In this document: piece after piece, positions 18,413 through 25,716 of the stretch
Layout: the number at the start of each line of letters is the position of its first letter
How positions within the stretch are numbered: position 1 is the first letter of the stretch
Source of the DNA: Deltaproteobacteria bacterium
GTDB lineage: Bacteria; Myxococcota; Myxococcia; Myxococcales; 40CM-4-68-19
Length of the DNA stretch: 44,945 nucleotides
Direction of reading: 5' to 3'
Assembly (NCBI GenBank): GCA_005879315.1
Contig: VBLC01000064.1
Span: 1-44,945 of the forward strand
Notes under the pieces: model-generated
Seen by the model: the letters and a program-made list of their open reading frames with translations, nothing else
The model's database searches: none
Told to the model about the DNA's origin: nothing
Made by a program: the position numbers and the translations under genes

Positions 18413-18930
18413 CGCAACGCCTTGCGCAGCTCCGCGGCGCGCTTGCGGATGCGCGGATCGCCGCTCTCGATCTCCACCGACGCCAGCCGCTGGCTGAGCG
18501 CCGGCGGCACTTTCAAGCTCCCCGCCTTGTGCAGCTCCTCCAGCCGCGTGAGGGCCTTTTTCATCACGTCCTCGTCGGGATGGCCGAGCAGCCGGTCGAG
18601 CAGCCGAGCATCGTCCGGCAGCTCGTTCTTGCGCAGATACTCGCTCGCCGCCGCGTAGAAGGCCTTGGGATCCTCGATGGCGTAGAGCTTCTTGCGCTCC
18701 TCGTCGCGCTCGGCGACCTCGGGGCCGGCCTTCTCGCGCAGGTGCTCGGGCAATTGCGCGCCGCCGCCCGAGAAGAGCCGCTCCAGGTTCGTCTTGTACT
18801 TCGTGTAGCCGGTCGACTGCTCGAACCGGTCGCGCTCGCGGCTGTCGCGTCGCGACGAACCTCCCCGGTCGCGCATCTTGTCGATTTCGCGCCAACTTCT
18901 GGTGCGCTTCGGCCTCTCGTCGTCAGTCAC
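18409..18930 (-). CDS. Uncharacterised helical protein
   Basis: Hypothetical cytoplasmic protein. GTG at 18930 is chosen as start (GGAG 6 nt upstream; the frame continues to 18999 but the added residues look non-coding). The 173 residues begin with a highly charged, Arg/Asp/Ser-rich ~40-residue segment (RDRGGSSRRDSRERDRFEQS), then a helical body. Residues ~105-170 (LLDRLLGHPDEDVMKKALTR) resemble an armadillo/HEAT-like helical repeat, suggesting protein binding. It is divergent from dnaB across the CACA-rich region. Confidence 0.6.
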   Translation of the reverse strand: MTDDERPKRTRSWREIDKMRDRGGSSRRDSRERDRFEQSTGYTKYKTNLERLFSGGGAQLPEHLREKAGPEVAERDEERKKLYAIEDPKAFYAAASEYLRKNELPDDARLLDRLLGHPDEDVMKKALTRLEELHKAGSLKVPPALSQRLASVEIESGDPRIRKRAAELRKALR

Positions 18931-18933
18931 AGC

Positions 18934-18999
18934 TGCTCCACAGCTTTGTTCACAGAAAAATCGTACCTGTCCACACGATAGCAAGATTGTGTTCCACAA
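18934..18999 (+). promoter_or_regulatory. Cluster of DnaA-box-like 9-mers upstream of dnaB
   Basis: Four same-strand 9-mers ending in CCACA or TCACA begin at 18934 (TGCTCCACA), 18946 (TTGTTCACA), 18967 (CTGTCCACA) and 18990 (TGTTCCACA); each differs from TTATCCACA at two positions. Their starts are 12, 21 and 23 bp apart, close to one or two helix turns. The last overlaps a perfect inverted repeat TTGTG-TTC-CACAA (18987-18999). The region is clearly more AT-rich than its surroundings and is the shared upstream region of dnaB and the minus-strand gene. Confidence 0.35.
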
Positions 19000-19067
19000 G
19001 CTCGTTGGGTCTCAATGTCGACTTTCCTCCCGCCGTGGATGTCAGACCTCCCTGCGAGGATGGCCCC

Positions 19068-20465
19068 GTGATTGGAACTGCAGCCGTTGTCGCCCTGCCC
19101 CACGGTCGTGTGCCGCCCCACAACCTCGACGCCGAGCGCAGCCTCCTCGGCGGCATCTTGCTCGACAGCCAGGCGTTCGCCGAGGTGCTCGAGCACCTCA
19201 AGTCCGAGGACTTCTACCGCGACGGCCACCGCAAGGTCTTCGAGGCGATGTCCGACCTCTTCGGCAAGGGTCAGCCGATCGATCGCATCACCGTCAAGAA
19301 CGCGCTCACCTCGCTCGGCTCTTTCGACGCCGTCGGAGGCGACGAGTTCATCGACCTGCTCGACAAGATCGTCCCCACCGCCGCCAACCTCGTCTACTAC
19401 GCCAAGATCATCCACGAGAAGGCGCTGGCGCGCAGGCTGATCGAGGCGGCCAGCGCCATCGCCCAGCTCGGCTACGAGCAGCATGGCGAGGTGGGCGAGT
19501 TCGCCGACGAATGCGAGCGGCGCATCTTTGCCGTCACCGAGCAGCGCACCACCAGTTCCTTCGTCCATCTCAAGCCGGTCATCGCCCAGACCTTCAAGAC
19601 CATCCAGGCGCTCTACGAGCGGCAGGAGGAGATCACCGGCATTCCCACCGGCTTCGCCGATCTCGACCGGCTCACCAGCGGCTTTCAGCCCGGCGACCTC
19701 GTCATCCTCGCGGCGCGGCCGAGCATGGGGAAGACGAGCTTCGCCCTCAACATCGTCACCCACGTCGGCTGCCGGGCCCAGTACCAGGAGAAAGCCTGCG
19801 GGGTGGGGATGTTCTCCCTGGAGATGCCCAAGGAGCAGCTCGTCATGCGCATGCTGGCGAGCGAAGCGCGCGTCGACTCGCAGCGCATCCGCACCGGCAA
19901 GCTCATCGAGAGCGACTGGGCCAAGCTCGCCCAGGCCGCCGGCGTTCTCGCCGACGCCAACATCCATATCGACGACACGCCGGCGCTCTCGGCGCTGGAG
20001 TTGCGCGCCAAGTGCCGGCGGCTCTTCTCGCGCTACGAGAACAGCGACCAGCCCATCCGGCTGATGGTGATCGACTACCTGCAGCTGATGCGCGGCAACG
20101 AGCGGATCGAGAACCGCGAGCAGCAGATCGCCGAGATTTCCCGCTCGCTCAAGGCGCTCGCCAAGGAGCTGGGAATTCCCGTCCTTGCGCTCTCGCAGCT
20201 CAACCGCTCCCTGGAAAAGCGTCCCGACAAGCGGCCGATGATGAGCGATCTGCGCGAGTCGGGGTCCATCGAGCAGGACTCCGACACCATCCTCTTCATC
20301 TATCGCGAGGAGGTGTACGAAAAGGACAAGGAGGACGCCAAGGGCAAGGCGGAGATCATCATCGGCAAGCAGCGCAACGGCCCGATCGGCAGCGCCGAGC
20401 TGGCTTTCATCCACGAGCACACGCGCTTCGAAAACCTGGCGCAGGAGTACCGGTCGCGCGGATGA
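19068..20465 (+). CDS. dnaB: Replicative DNA helicase DnaB
   Basis: Hexameric 5'-3' helicase that opens the replication fork. The GTG at 19068 (GAGG 8 nt upstream) gives 465 residues, close to the usual length; the frame is open further upstream but without family sequence. The N-terminal domain has VPPHNLDAERSLLGGILLD. The RecA-like domain has Walker A in ARPSMGKTSFALNI (about 216-229), the GMFSLEMPKEQLVMRML segment, Walker B in MVIDYLQLM, and motif H4 with LSQLNRSLEKRPDKRPMMSDLR and GSIEQDSDTILFIYR. No intein is present. It follows the ribosomal cluster but is separated by three other genes. Confidence 0.97.
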   Translation: MIGTAAVVALPHGRVPPHNLDAERSLLGGILLDSQAFAEVLEHLKSEDFYRDGHRKVFEAMSDLFGKGQPIDRITVKNALTSLGSFDAVGGDEFIDLLDKIVPTAANLVYYAKIIHEKALARRLIEAASAIAQLGYEQHGEVGEFADECERRIFAVTEQRTTSSFVHLKPVIAQTFKTIQALYERQEEITGIPTGFADLDRLTSGFQPGDLVILAARPSMGKTSFALNIVTHVGCRAQYQEKACGVGMFSLEMPKEQLVMRMLASEARVDSQRIRTGKLIESDWAKLAQAAGVLADANIHIDDTPALSALELRAKCRRLFSRYENSDQPIRLMVIDYLQLMRGNERIENREQQIAEISRSLKALAKELGIPVLALSQLNRSLEKRPDKRPMMSDLRESGSIEQDSDTILFIYREEVYEKDKEDAKGKAEIIIGKQRNGPIGSAELAFIHEHTRFENLAQEYRSRG

Positions 20466-20471
20466 TCAGCT

Positions 20472-21521
20472 TCACACTTCGCGGCCGGCGCCCCCGCCGC
20501 CAGAGTCTCCCCCGCCTCCGCCGGAAAATCCATCGCTGCTGCCGCCGCTGCTGCTGCCGCCGCCGCCCCCGCTGGTCACCACCGCCATCTGCTTGCGCGG
20601 GATGATCTTGTCGTACTCCTTCTTGTAGCCGCACTTGCGATTCGTGCAGCGCTGGGTCACGTGCGCCACGCCTTCGCTGAAGTAGGTCGGCTCGTCGATG
20701 ATCTCTTCCTCGATGGTCATCCACGATCCGTCGCGCGGACACTTGTGCGCGCGGATCGCCATCCAGATGACGGTGTTGACGATCAGGCCGATCGCCAGCG
20801 CGAGCCATCCGGCGCCGCTGCCCGCGACCACGAGCGAGGCCACCGAGACCGCCGCCAGGGCGCCGCCCGCCAGCTGCGTCTTCTTGCCGGGAAACTGCTT
20901 GCGCGCCCCGCTGGTCGCGAGCGCGATCACCAGCGCCAGCATGCAGAGCAGCGTCACCACCAGCCCACCCGCGCTGGTCTGCGCCGAGGCGCCGGGCTGG
21001 CCGATGCCGCTTCCGCCGCGCATCGTGTTCTTGGCAGGAGCGGCGTCGCCGCCCGCCGCCGCATCGGCCTGAAGGACCGCGGCGATGGCGTCGGCCAGCT
21101 TCACCGCCGCGCCCGCATAGTCGTCGCGCCGCATCGCCGGCACGGCGTATTGATCGATGAGCGCCCCCACCTTGCCGTCCGGGAGGATCCCCTCGAGGTT
21201 GTAGCCGACCTCCACCTTGACCTTGCGGTGGCCTGGTTTGCCGGGGACGAAGAGCAGAAGCACGCCGTCGGCTTTCTTCTTGCCGTGGCCCAGACCCCAC
21301 TTCTTGAAGAGGGCGACCGCGTACTCCTCCTTCGAGGAATCGCCGAGCATTGACTCGGGGACCACCGCCACCGCCAGCTGCGCGATTCCGGCGTGATCGA
21401 GGCGCGAGGCGGTGGAGCGCAGCTGCTCGACCGCGGCCTGGTCGAGCACGCCCGCCCTGTCGACGACGTAGCCGCTGAAGTCTGGAAAGACCGCCGCGCA
21501 GAGCAGGGCGAGAAGGAGCAT
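20472..21521 (-). CDS. TPM-domain (YgcG-like) membrane protein with zinc ribbon
   Basis: A 349-residue protein with an N-terminal signal-like helix, then a TPM_phosphatase domain (about 14-150) recognised by DFSGYVVDRAGVLDQ and GKKKADGVLLLFVPGK plus EVGYNLEGILPDGKVGALID. Two or three transmembrane segments (roughly 185-265) follow, then a cytoplasmic part with four cysteines (HKCPRDGS and CTNRKCGYK) like a zinc ribbon, and a Gly/Ser-rich tail typical of YgcG proteins. The TPM family is linked to membrane repair or photosystem II maintenance in other organisms; its role here is unknown. A TACAGT box lies 6 nt before the ATG (21528-21533). It converges on dnaB 6 bp away. Confidence 0.8.
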   Translation of the reverse strand: MLLLALLCAAVFPDFSGYVVDRAGVLDQAAVEQLRSTASRLDHAGIAQLAVAVVPESMLGDSSKEEYAVALFKKWGLGHGKKKADGVLLLFVPGKPGHRKVKVEVGYNLEGILPDGKVGALIDQYAVPAMRRDDYAGAAVKLADAIAAVLQADAAAGGDAAPAKNTMRGGSGIGQPGASAQTSAGGLVVTLLCMLALVIALATSGARKQFPGKKTQLAGGALAAVSVASLVVAGSGAGWLALAIGLIVNTVIWMAIRAHKCPRDGSWMTIEEEIIDEPTYFSEGVAHVTQRCTNRKCGYKKEYDKIIPRKQMAVVTSGGGGGSSSGGSSDGFSGGGGGDSGGGGAGREV

Positions 21522-21533
21522 GCCGGGACTGTA

Positions 21534-22799
21534 CTATGCGAGGTGCGCCAGCGTCCGCGCCAGCCGGGCCGCCGCCATCTCGTTGGGCAGCTCGACCAGA
21601 GGCACCTGCGCGCCGCTCGCTTCCAGTCGCAGCGTCTCGAGCTTCCGGCCTCGCGCCGCGGCGGCCTCGACCAGCACCAGGTCGGTGGGCTTGTTCCCCA
21701 GCCGCGCCGAGGAAAGCGAGACCGAGCGTACGTCGCAGGCGCTCTTGAGCGAGCGCCCCACCTCGCGCAGCCAGCGCGCATCGTCGGAGACGAGCAGCAC
21801 GCGTGGCCGCGCCGAGGGCGGGGCGAGCGGCAATTCGACGAAGAATCGCGCACCGCTCCCCACGCCGCTCTCCGCCCACAGCTCGCCGCCATGCCGCTCG
21901 GCGATCTCGCGCGTGATGCGCAAGCCGCGGCCCGGGCCGAGGCCCGCCACCAGCTTGGGCAGCTCGGTGGCGCTGATGCCCTCGCCGCTGTCCTTCACGG
22001 AGAGGCGCACCAACCGAGGGCTCGAGCGCCAGCCGCTCACCTCCACCTGGCTGCCGCGCGGCGAGGCGCGGACGGCGTTGGCGACCAGGTTGTCGAGCAG
22101 GCGGCCCAGGAGCTCCTCGTCGCCCCGCAGCTCGACGGGCCGCGCCGGCAGATTCGCGACCACCGTCACCGCTCGCTGGCGAGCCTGCGGCTGCGCATGC
22201 TGGGCGGCGGACTCGAGCAGCTTGCCCAGATCGAGCGGCCGCGCGTCGATCGCGGTCCGATCGCGCCTGCGCGCCGACTCCAGAATCCGCTCTGCCAGCT
22301 GCATGGCCCGCAGGGCCTGCCGCGCTGCCGCCGCCGCGCAGTCGCGCTGCCGCGGCGTGAGCGAGGTGTCGCGCGCCAGAAGCTCGGCATTGCCGATCAC
22401 CGCCTGCAGCGGACTGCGCACGTCGTGCGCGGCGTCGGCCAGGCTACTCTCCAGCGCGGCGATGCGCTGGTTGAGCCGCTCGCCGCGGGCGAGGAGATCG
22501 ATGCGCTCGATGATCGACCGCAGCCGGCGGAAGAGAACCTCGGGCTCGTCGGGCATCACCACTTCGTCCGCCCCCGAAGCGAAGCGCGGCGCGCCCGGCT
22601 TGCCCACCGCCACCAGAGTTCCAGCGCGCGCGCGGAAGGGAGCGACATCCTCTACCCCCAACACCACCATCACTTCGGCGCGCGAAGTGCCGTCGTCCGG
22701 CGCGGCGGGAATGCCGCCGCGGGTGAGCCGCGCGCAGAGCCGTCTCACGCCGACCGACGGGCCGGCGACGCGCAAACGTGGGGGATGGCCACTGGCCAA
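21534..22799 (-). CDS. Histidine kinase flanked by two degenerate receiver domains
   Basis: About 421 residues. A TTG at 22799 is chosen because GGAGG is exactly 6 nt upstream; a TTG at 22805 is also in frame. Residues ~8-98 look like a receiver domain without a phosphorylatable Asp (ending GADEVVMPDEPEVLFRRLRSI, as in receiver helix 5). A dimerisation domain follows with the phospho-accepting His in HDVRSPLQ (about residue 125), then an ATPase domain with N box DNLVANAVRASP, G1 DSGEGIS and G2 GPGRGLRI. The last ~95 residues form a second receiver-like fold (RVLLVSDDARWLREVGRSL) in which the usual Asp is Glu (DLVLVE). No transmembrane segment, so cytosolic. Its partner may be the single receiver two genes upstream. 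Confidence 0.8.
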   Translation of the reverse strand: MASGHPPRLRVAGPSVGVRRLCARLTRGGIPAAPDDGTSRAEVMVVLGVEDVAPFRARAGTLVAVGKPGAPRFASGADEVVMPDEPEVLFRRLRSIIERIDLLARGERLNQRIAALESSLADAAHDVRSPLQAVIGNAELLARDTSLTPRQRDCAAAAARQALRAMQLAERILESARRRDRTAIDARPLDLGKLLESAAQHAQPQARQRAVTVVANLPARPVELRGDEELLGRLLDNLVANAVRASPRGSQVEVSGWRSSPRLVRLSVKDSGEGISATELPKLVAGLGPGRGLRITREIAERHGGELWAESGVGSGARFFVELPLAPPSARPRVLLVSDDARWLREVGRSLKSACDVRSVSLSSARLGNKPTDLVLVEAAAARGRKLETLRLEASGAQVPLVELPNEMAAARLARTLAHLA

Positions 22800-22846
22800 A
22801 TCCAACCTCCGAAACCTATCGATTTTAATCCTTCGCTACGCCCTGC

Positions 22847-23560
22847 CTAGCGCTTTGCCGCCAGAAGGAACTCCCGGTTTCCCGCCGGCCCGAGGATGGG
22901 CGAGGGGATCGAGCCTAGTGTCTCAAATCCGAGCCGCCGCATCTCGTCGTCAATTTCGCCGACAACGCGCTCGTGGACGGCCCGATCGCGCACGACGCCG
23001 CCCTTGCCGACTTCCCCGCGCCGAGCCTCGAACTGCGGCTTGACCAGCGCCACGCACCAGCCTTCCGGCAACGCGGAGGCGAGCGCCGGCAGGACCAGCC
23101 TCAGGGAAATGAAGGACAAATCGGCGACCGCCGCGCTGCACGGCTCGGGGAGCCGGAGGGCCCGCGCATTGACGCGCTCGTGCACGACGACGCGCGGATC
23201 GGTGCGCAGCTTCTCGTGCAGCTGGCCATGGCCGACGTCGACCGCATGCACCCGCAGCGCGCCGCGCTGGAGCAGCACGTCGGTAAAGCCGCCCGTCGAG
23301 GCGCCCATGTCCAGGCAGATACGCCCCTTTGGATCGAGCCGGAAGTGATCCAGCGCACGTTCTAATTTGAACCCGCCCCGTGAAACATACGGCAACGTTT
23401 GCTTGAGGCGCAGCTCGGCGCCCTCGTCGAGGAGCTGGCCGGGCTTTTCCACCCGATGGTCGCCGGCCACGACCGAGCCGGCCAGAATCAGCGCCTGCGC
23501 CTTGGCGCGCGACTCCGCCAGCCCCCGCTTGTGCAAGAGGACGTCGGCGCGAACCTTCAC
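22847..23560 (-). CDS. tlyA: TlyA family rRNA (cytidine-2'-O)-methyltransferase
   Basis: Predicted S-adenosylmethionine-dependent 2'-O-methyltransferase of 16S/23S rRNA, historically called hemolysin A. The GTG at 23560 overlaps the stop of the response-regulator gene by one base. The 237 residues contain an N-terminal S4 RNA-binding domain (RADVLLHKRGLAESRAKAQ, about 3-60) and an FtsJ-like fold with the cofactor-binding loop CLDMGASTGGFTDVLL and the AVDVGHGQLHEKL strand. The ending KPQFEAR ... GNREFLL is typical of TlyA. The link to the flanking signalling genes is by position only. Confidence 0.92.
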   Translation of the reverse strand: MKVRADVLLHKRGLAESRAKAQALILAGSVVAGDHRVEKPGQLLDEGAELRLKQTLPYVSRGGFKLERALDHFRLDPKGRICLDMGASTGGFTDVLLQRGALRVHAVDVGHGQLHEKLRTDPRVVVHERVNARALRLPEPCSAAVADLSFISLRLVLPALASALPEGWCVALVKPQFEARRGEVGKGGVVRDRAVHERVVGEIDDEMRRLGFETLGSIPSPILGPAGNREFLLAAKR

Positions 23561-23964
23561 TACTGCAGCTGCTCTGGCGTGGCTTTCGCGGCCGGCCCGA
23601 TCAGGGCGGCGATGCGCGCCAGCAGCCGCTCCATGTCGATGGGCTTGGAGAAATAATCGGCCGCCCCCGACGCCAGCCCGGTGCGGATGTCGTTGGCGGT
23701 CTTCTTGGCGCTGATGAAGATGACGGGGATGTCGCGGAACTCGTCGTTCTTCTTCACCGCGCGGCAGAGCTCGAAGCCGTCGATCCAGCTCATCATCACG
23801 TCGAGCAGGATCAGATCGGGCCGGTCGACGTGCAAGGTGGAGATGAGCCGCAGGCCGTTGGCCGCCTGGGTCACTTCGTAGCCCTCGAGCTCGAGGGCCA
23901 TCTTGAGCATCTCGCGGGTCTCGCGATCGTCGTCGACGATGATGATCTTCTTGCGCGCTGCCAT
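23560..23964 (-). CDS. Single-domain response regulator
   Basis: A 134-residue CheY-like receiver with all functional residues: the acidic pair in IIIVDDDRE (residues 11-13), phospho-acceptor Asp55 in LILLDVMM, Ser85, and Lys107 in DYFSKPID. A Pro/Gln tail of ~14 residues follows. No DNA-binding output domain, so it acts by protein contact. It is encoded just before tlyA and the histidine kinase on the same strand, making that kinase a plausible partner. An AAGAAG ribosome-binding site precedes the ATG. Confidence 0.92.
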   Translation of the reverse strand: MAARKKIIIVDDDRETREMLKMALELEGYEVTQAANGLRLISTLHVDRPDLILLDVMMSWIDGFELCRAVKKNDEFRDIPVIFISAKKTANDIRTGLASGAADYFSKPIDMERLLARIAALIGPAAKATPEQLQ

Positions 23965-24042
23965 CTCTTCTTTCGACGCCTGGACCGGTCTTGCGATCTA
24001 TCGGCCCACTGTCCGGCAGTCGCGCCGGTGAGCGAGCCGCGC

Positions 24043-24303
24043 CTACTTCTCCTTCTCGAAGGGGGCCGTGCGATCTCCCTCCAGAAGCACCTCCACCTTG
24101 CGCTCCGCTTCCTCCAGCCGCGCGGCGCCGGCCCGCGCCAGCTTGATCCCTTCCTCGAAGGCGGCGATCGACTCCTCCAGCGAGAGCCCGCCGCCCTCCA
24201 GCTTCTCCACTACCTTGGAGAGGCGCTGGACGATCTCCTCGTAGCGCTCCTCGGTCGCAGCGGATGTCGCAGTCGGGTCGGCCACGGCGGCCTCGTCTAG
24301 CAC
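24043..24303 (-). CDS. xseB: Exodeoxyribonuclease VII small subunit
   Basis: Small helical subunit that forms exonuclease VII with XseA. The 86 residues include the family sequence YEEIVQRLSKVVEKLEGGGLSLEESIAAFEEGIKL, and then a charged C-terminal helix. GTG at 24303 is the likely start; residues 1-17 are Ala-rich and not conserved. It lies 21 bp after xseA on the same strand. Confidence 0.93.
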   Translation of the reverse strand: MLDEAAVADPTATSAATEERYEEIVQRLSKVVEKLEGGGLSLEESIAAFEEGIKLARAGAARLEEAERKVEVLLEGDRTAPFEKEK

Positions 24304-24324
24304 TGTCGCGACCCGGCGGCAACG

Positions 24325-25713
24325 TCACTTGCGCCGCACGACCTGCGCGTCCAGCTCGCCTTCGTGCAGGCGGACGCGCACCTGGTCGCCCGGCTTCACC
24401 TGCGCAGCGCTGGTCAGAGCATGGCCCCGCGCATCGAAGGTCACCGAATATCCGCGGGCGAGAACGCGCAGCGGGCTGAGCGCATCGAGCCGGCCCGCCA
24501 GCCCCTCGAAGCGATGGCGCCGCATCGCGAGCGCTTTGCGCGCCAGCGCCGCCAGCCGCTCCTCCAGCCGGGCCGCCTGGCGGCGCAGCCCATGCAGCTT
24601 CTCCTGCGGGTGCTGCGCTTGCAGCTTCTCGCGCAGCTTCTGAAGCCGCGAGAGCCGGAGCGAGAGCTGCGCGTGGAAGGCGTCCTCGAGCCCCTGCCGC
24701 AGCCGATCGAGCCGCAACTTGCGGTCGGCGACCAGCCGCCGCGGGTCTTCGAGCCGCGCGCGCGAGCGGTCGAGCTGCGCCTTCTTCCGTTCGAGGTGCC
24801 CGCGCAGCGCGCGCAAGAGGCGCAGCCGGCGCTGCCCGAGATCGGCTTCCAGCTCCGCCCGCACCGGCGCGAGCAATTCTGCCGCGGCGGTCGGGGTGGG
24901 CGCGCGCGCGTCGGCGACGTAATCGGCGATGGTGACGTCGACCTCGTGGCCGACGGCGCTCACGGTCGGCAAAGGACAGGCCGCGAGCGCGCGCGCCACC
25001 ACCTCCTCGTTGAACGCCCAGAGATCCTCCAGGCTGCCGCCCCCGCGCGCCGCCACGACCACCTCGACGCCGCGCTGTTTGCCGGCGCGGGTGATGCCGC
25101 GGGCGATCTCCTGCGCCGCGCTTTCGCCCTGCACACGGACCGGCACGATCAGGACGGGCAGCCCCGGGAATCGCCGGTGCAGGACGCGGAGGAAGTCGTG
25201 CACCGCCGCGCCGCTCGGGCTGGTGACGATGGCGATGCGGCGGGGAAGGAACGGCAACCGGCGCTTGCGCGCCTTCTCGAACAGCCCCTCGCCCTGCAGC
25301 TTCTCCTTCAGCTGCTCGAAGGCGATCTGCAGCGCGCCCGCGCCCACCGGCTCGACGCTGTCGCAGACCAGCTGATAGCCGCCCTTCGGTTCGTAGACCG
25401 CGAGCCGGCCGCGCGCCACCAGCGAGATGCCGTTGCGCACCTCGAAGCGCAGGCGGCGCGCCTCGGTGCGGAAGAGCACCGCGTCGAGACAGGCGTCGGC
25501 GTCCTTCAAGGTGAAATAGATGTGGCCGCTCGAGGGAGCCTTGAGGTTGGAGACTTCGCCGCGCACCAGCAGCTGGACGAAGCGCCCCTCGAGCACGCCC
25601 TTGATCTCGCGGGTCAGCTCCGAGACGGAATAGATCCGCGGGCCGGTCCGCTTGCCGAAGAGATCGAACTGCCCCGCGGTGGTGGCAGGCTTCGGCGGCA
25701 GCCGCTCGGGCAT
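24325..25713 (-). CDS. xseA: Exodeoxyribonuclease VII large subunit
   Basis: Catalytic subunit that degrades single-stranded DNA. The 462-residue protein starts with an OB-fold (YSVSELTREIKGVLEGRF ... VRGEVSNLKAPSSGHIYFTLKD), then the catalytic domain with IAIVTSPSGAAVHDFL, VVVAARGGGSLEDLWAFNEE and SAVGHEVDVTIADYVADARAPTPTAAAEL. A long coiled-coil and a C-terminal beta-hairpin (ALSPLRVLARGYSVT) follow, all as in the family. It begins 3 bp after the stop of the FHA/TPR gene upstream, so it is probably the tail of the Tad/FHA transcription unit. Confidence 0.96.
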   Translation of the reverse strand: MPERLPPKPATTAGQFDLFGKRTGPRIYSVSELTREIKGVLEGRFVQLLVRGEVSNLKAPSSGHIYFTLKDADACLDAVLFRTEARRLRFEVRNGISLVARGRLAVYEPKGGYQLVCDSVEPVGAGALQIAFEQLKEKLQGEGLFEKARKRRLPFLPRRIAIVTSPSGAAVHDFLRVLHRRFPGLPVLIVPVRVQGESAAQEIARGITRAGKQRGVEVVVAARGGGSLEDLWAFNEEVVARALAACPLPTVSAVGHEVDVTIADYVADARAPTPTAAAELLAPVRAELEADLGQRRLRLLRALRGHLERKKAQLDRSRARLEDPRRLVADRKLRLDRLRQGLEDAFHAQLSLRLSRLQKLREKLQAQHPQEKLHGLRRQAARLEERLAALARKALAMRRHRFEGLAGRLDALSPLRVLARGYSVTFDARGHALTSAAQVKPGDQVRVRLHEGELDAQVVRRK

Positions 25714-25716
25714 CGG

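Noticed and set aside
18920-19068. Chromosomal replication origin next to dnaB
   Set aside because: Only weak DnaA-box-like motifs (two mismatches each); no dnaA, dnaN, gyrB or rpmH nearby, so a promoter/operator is more likely.
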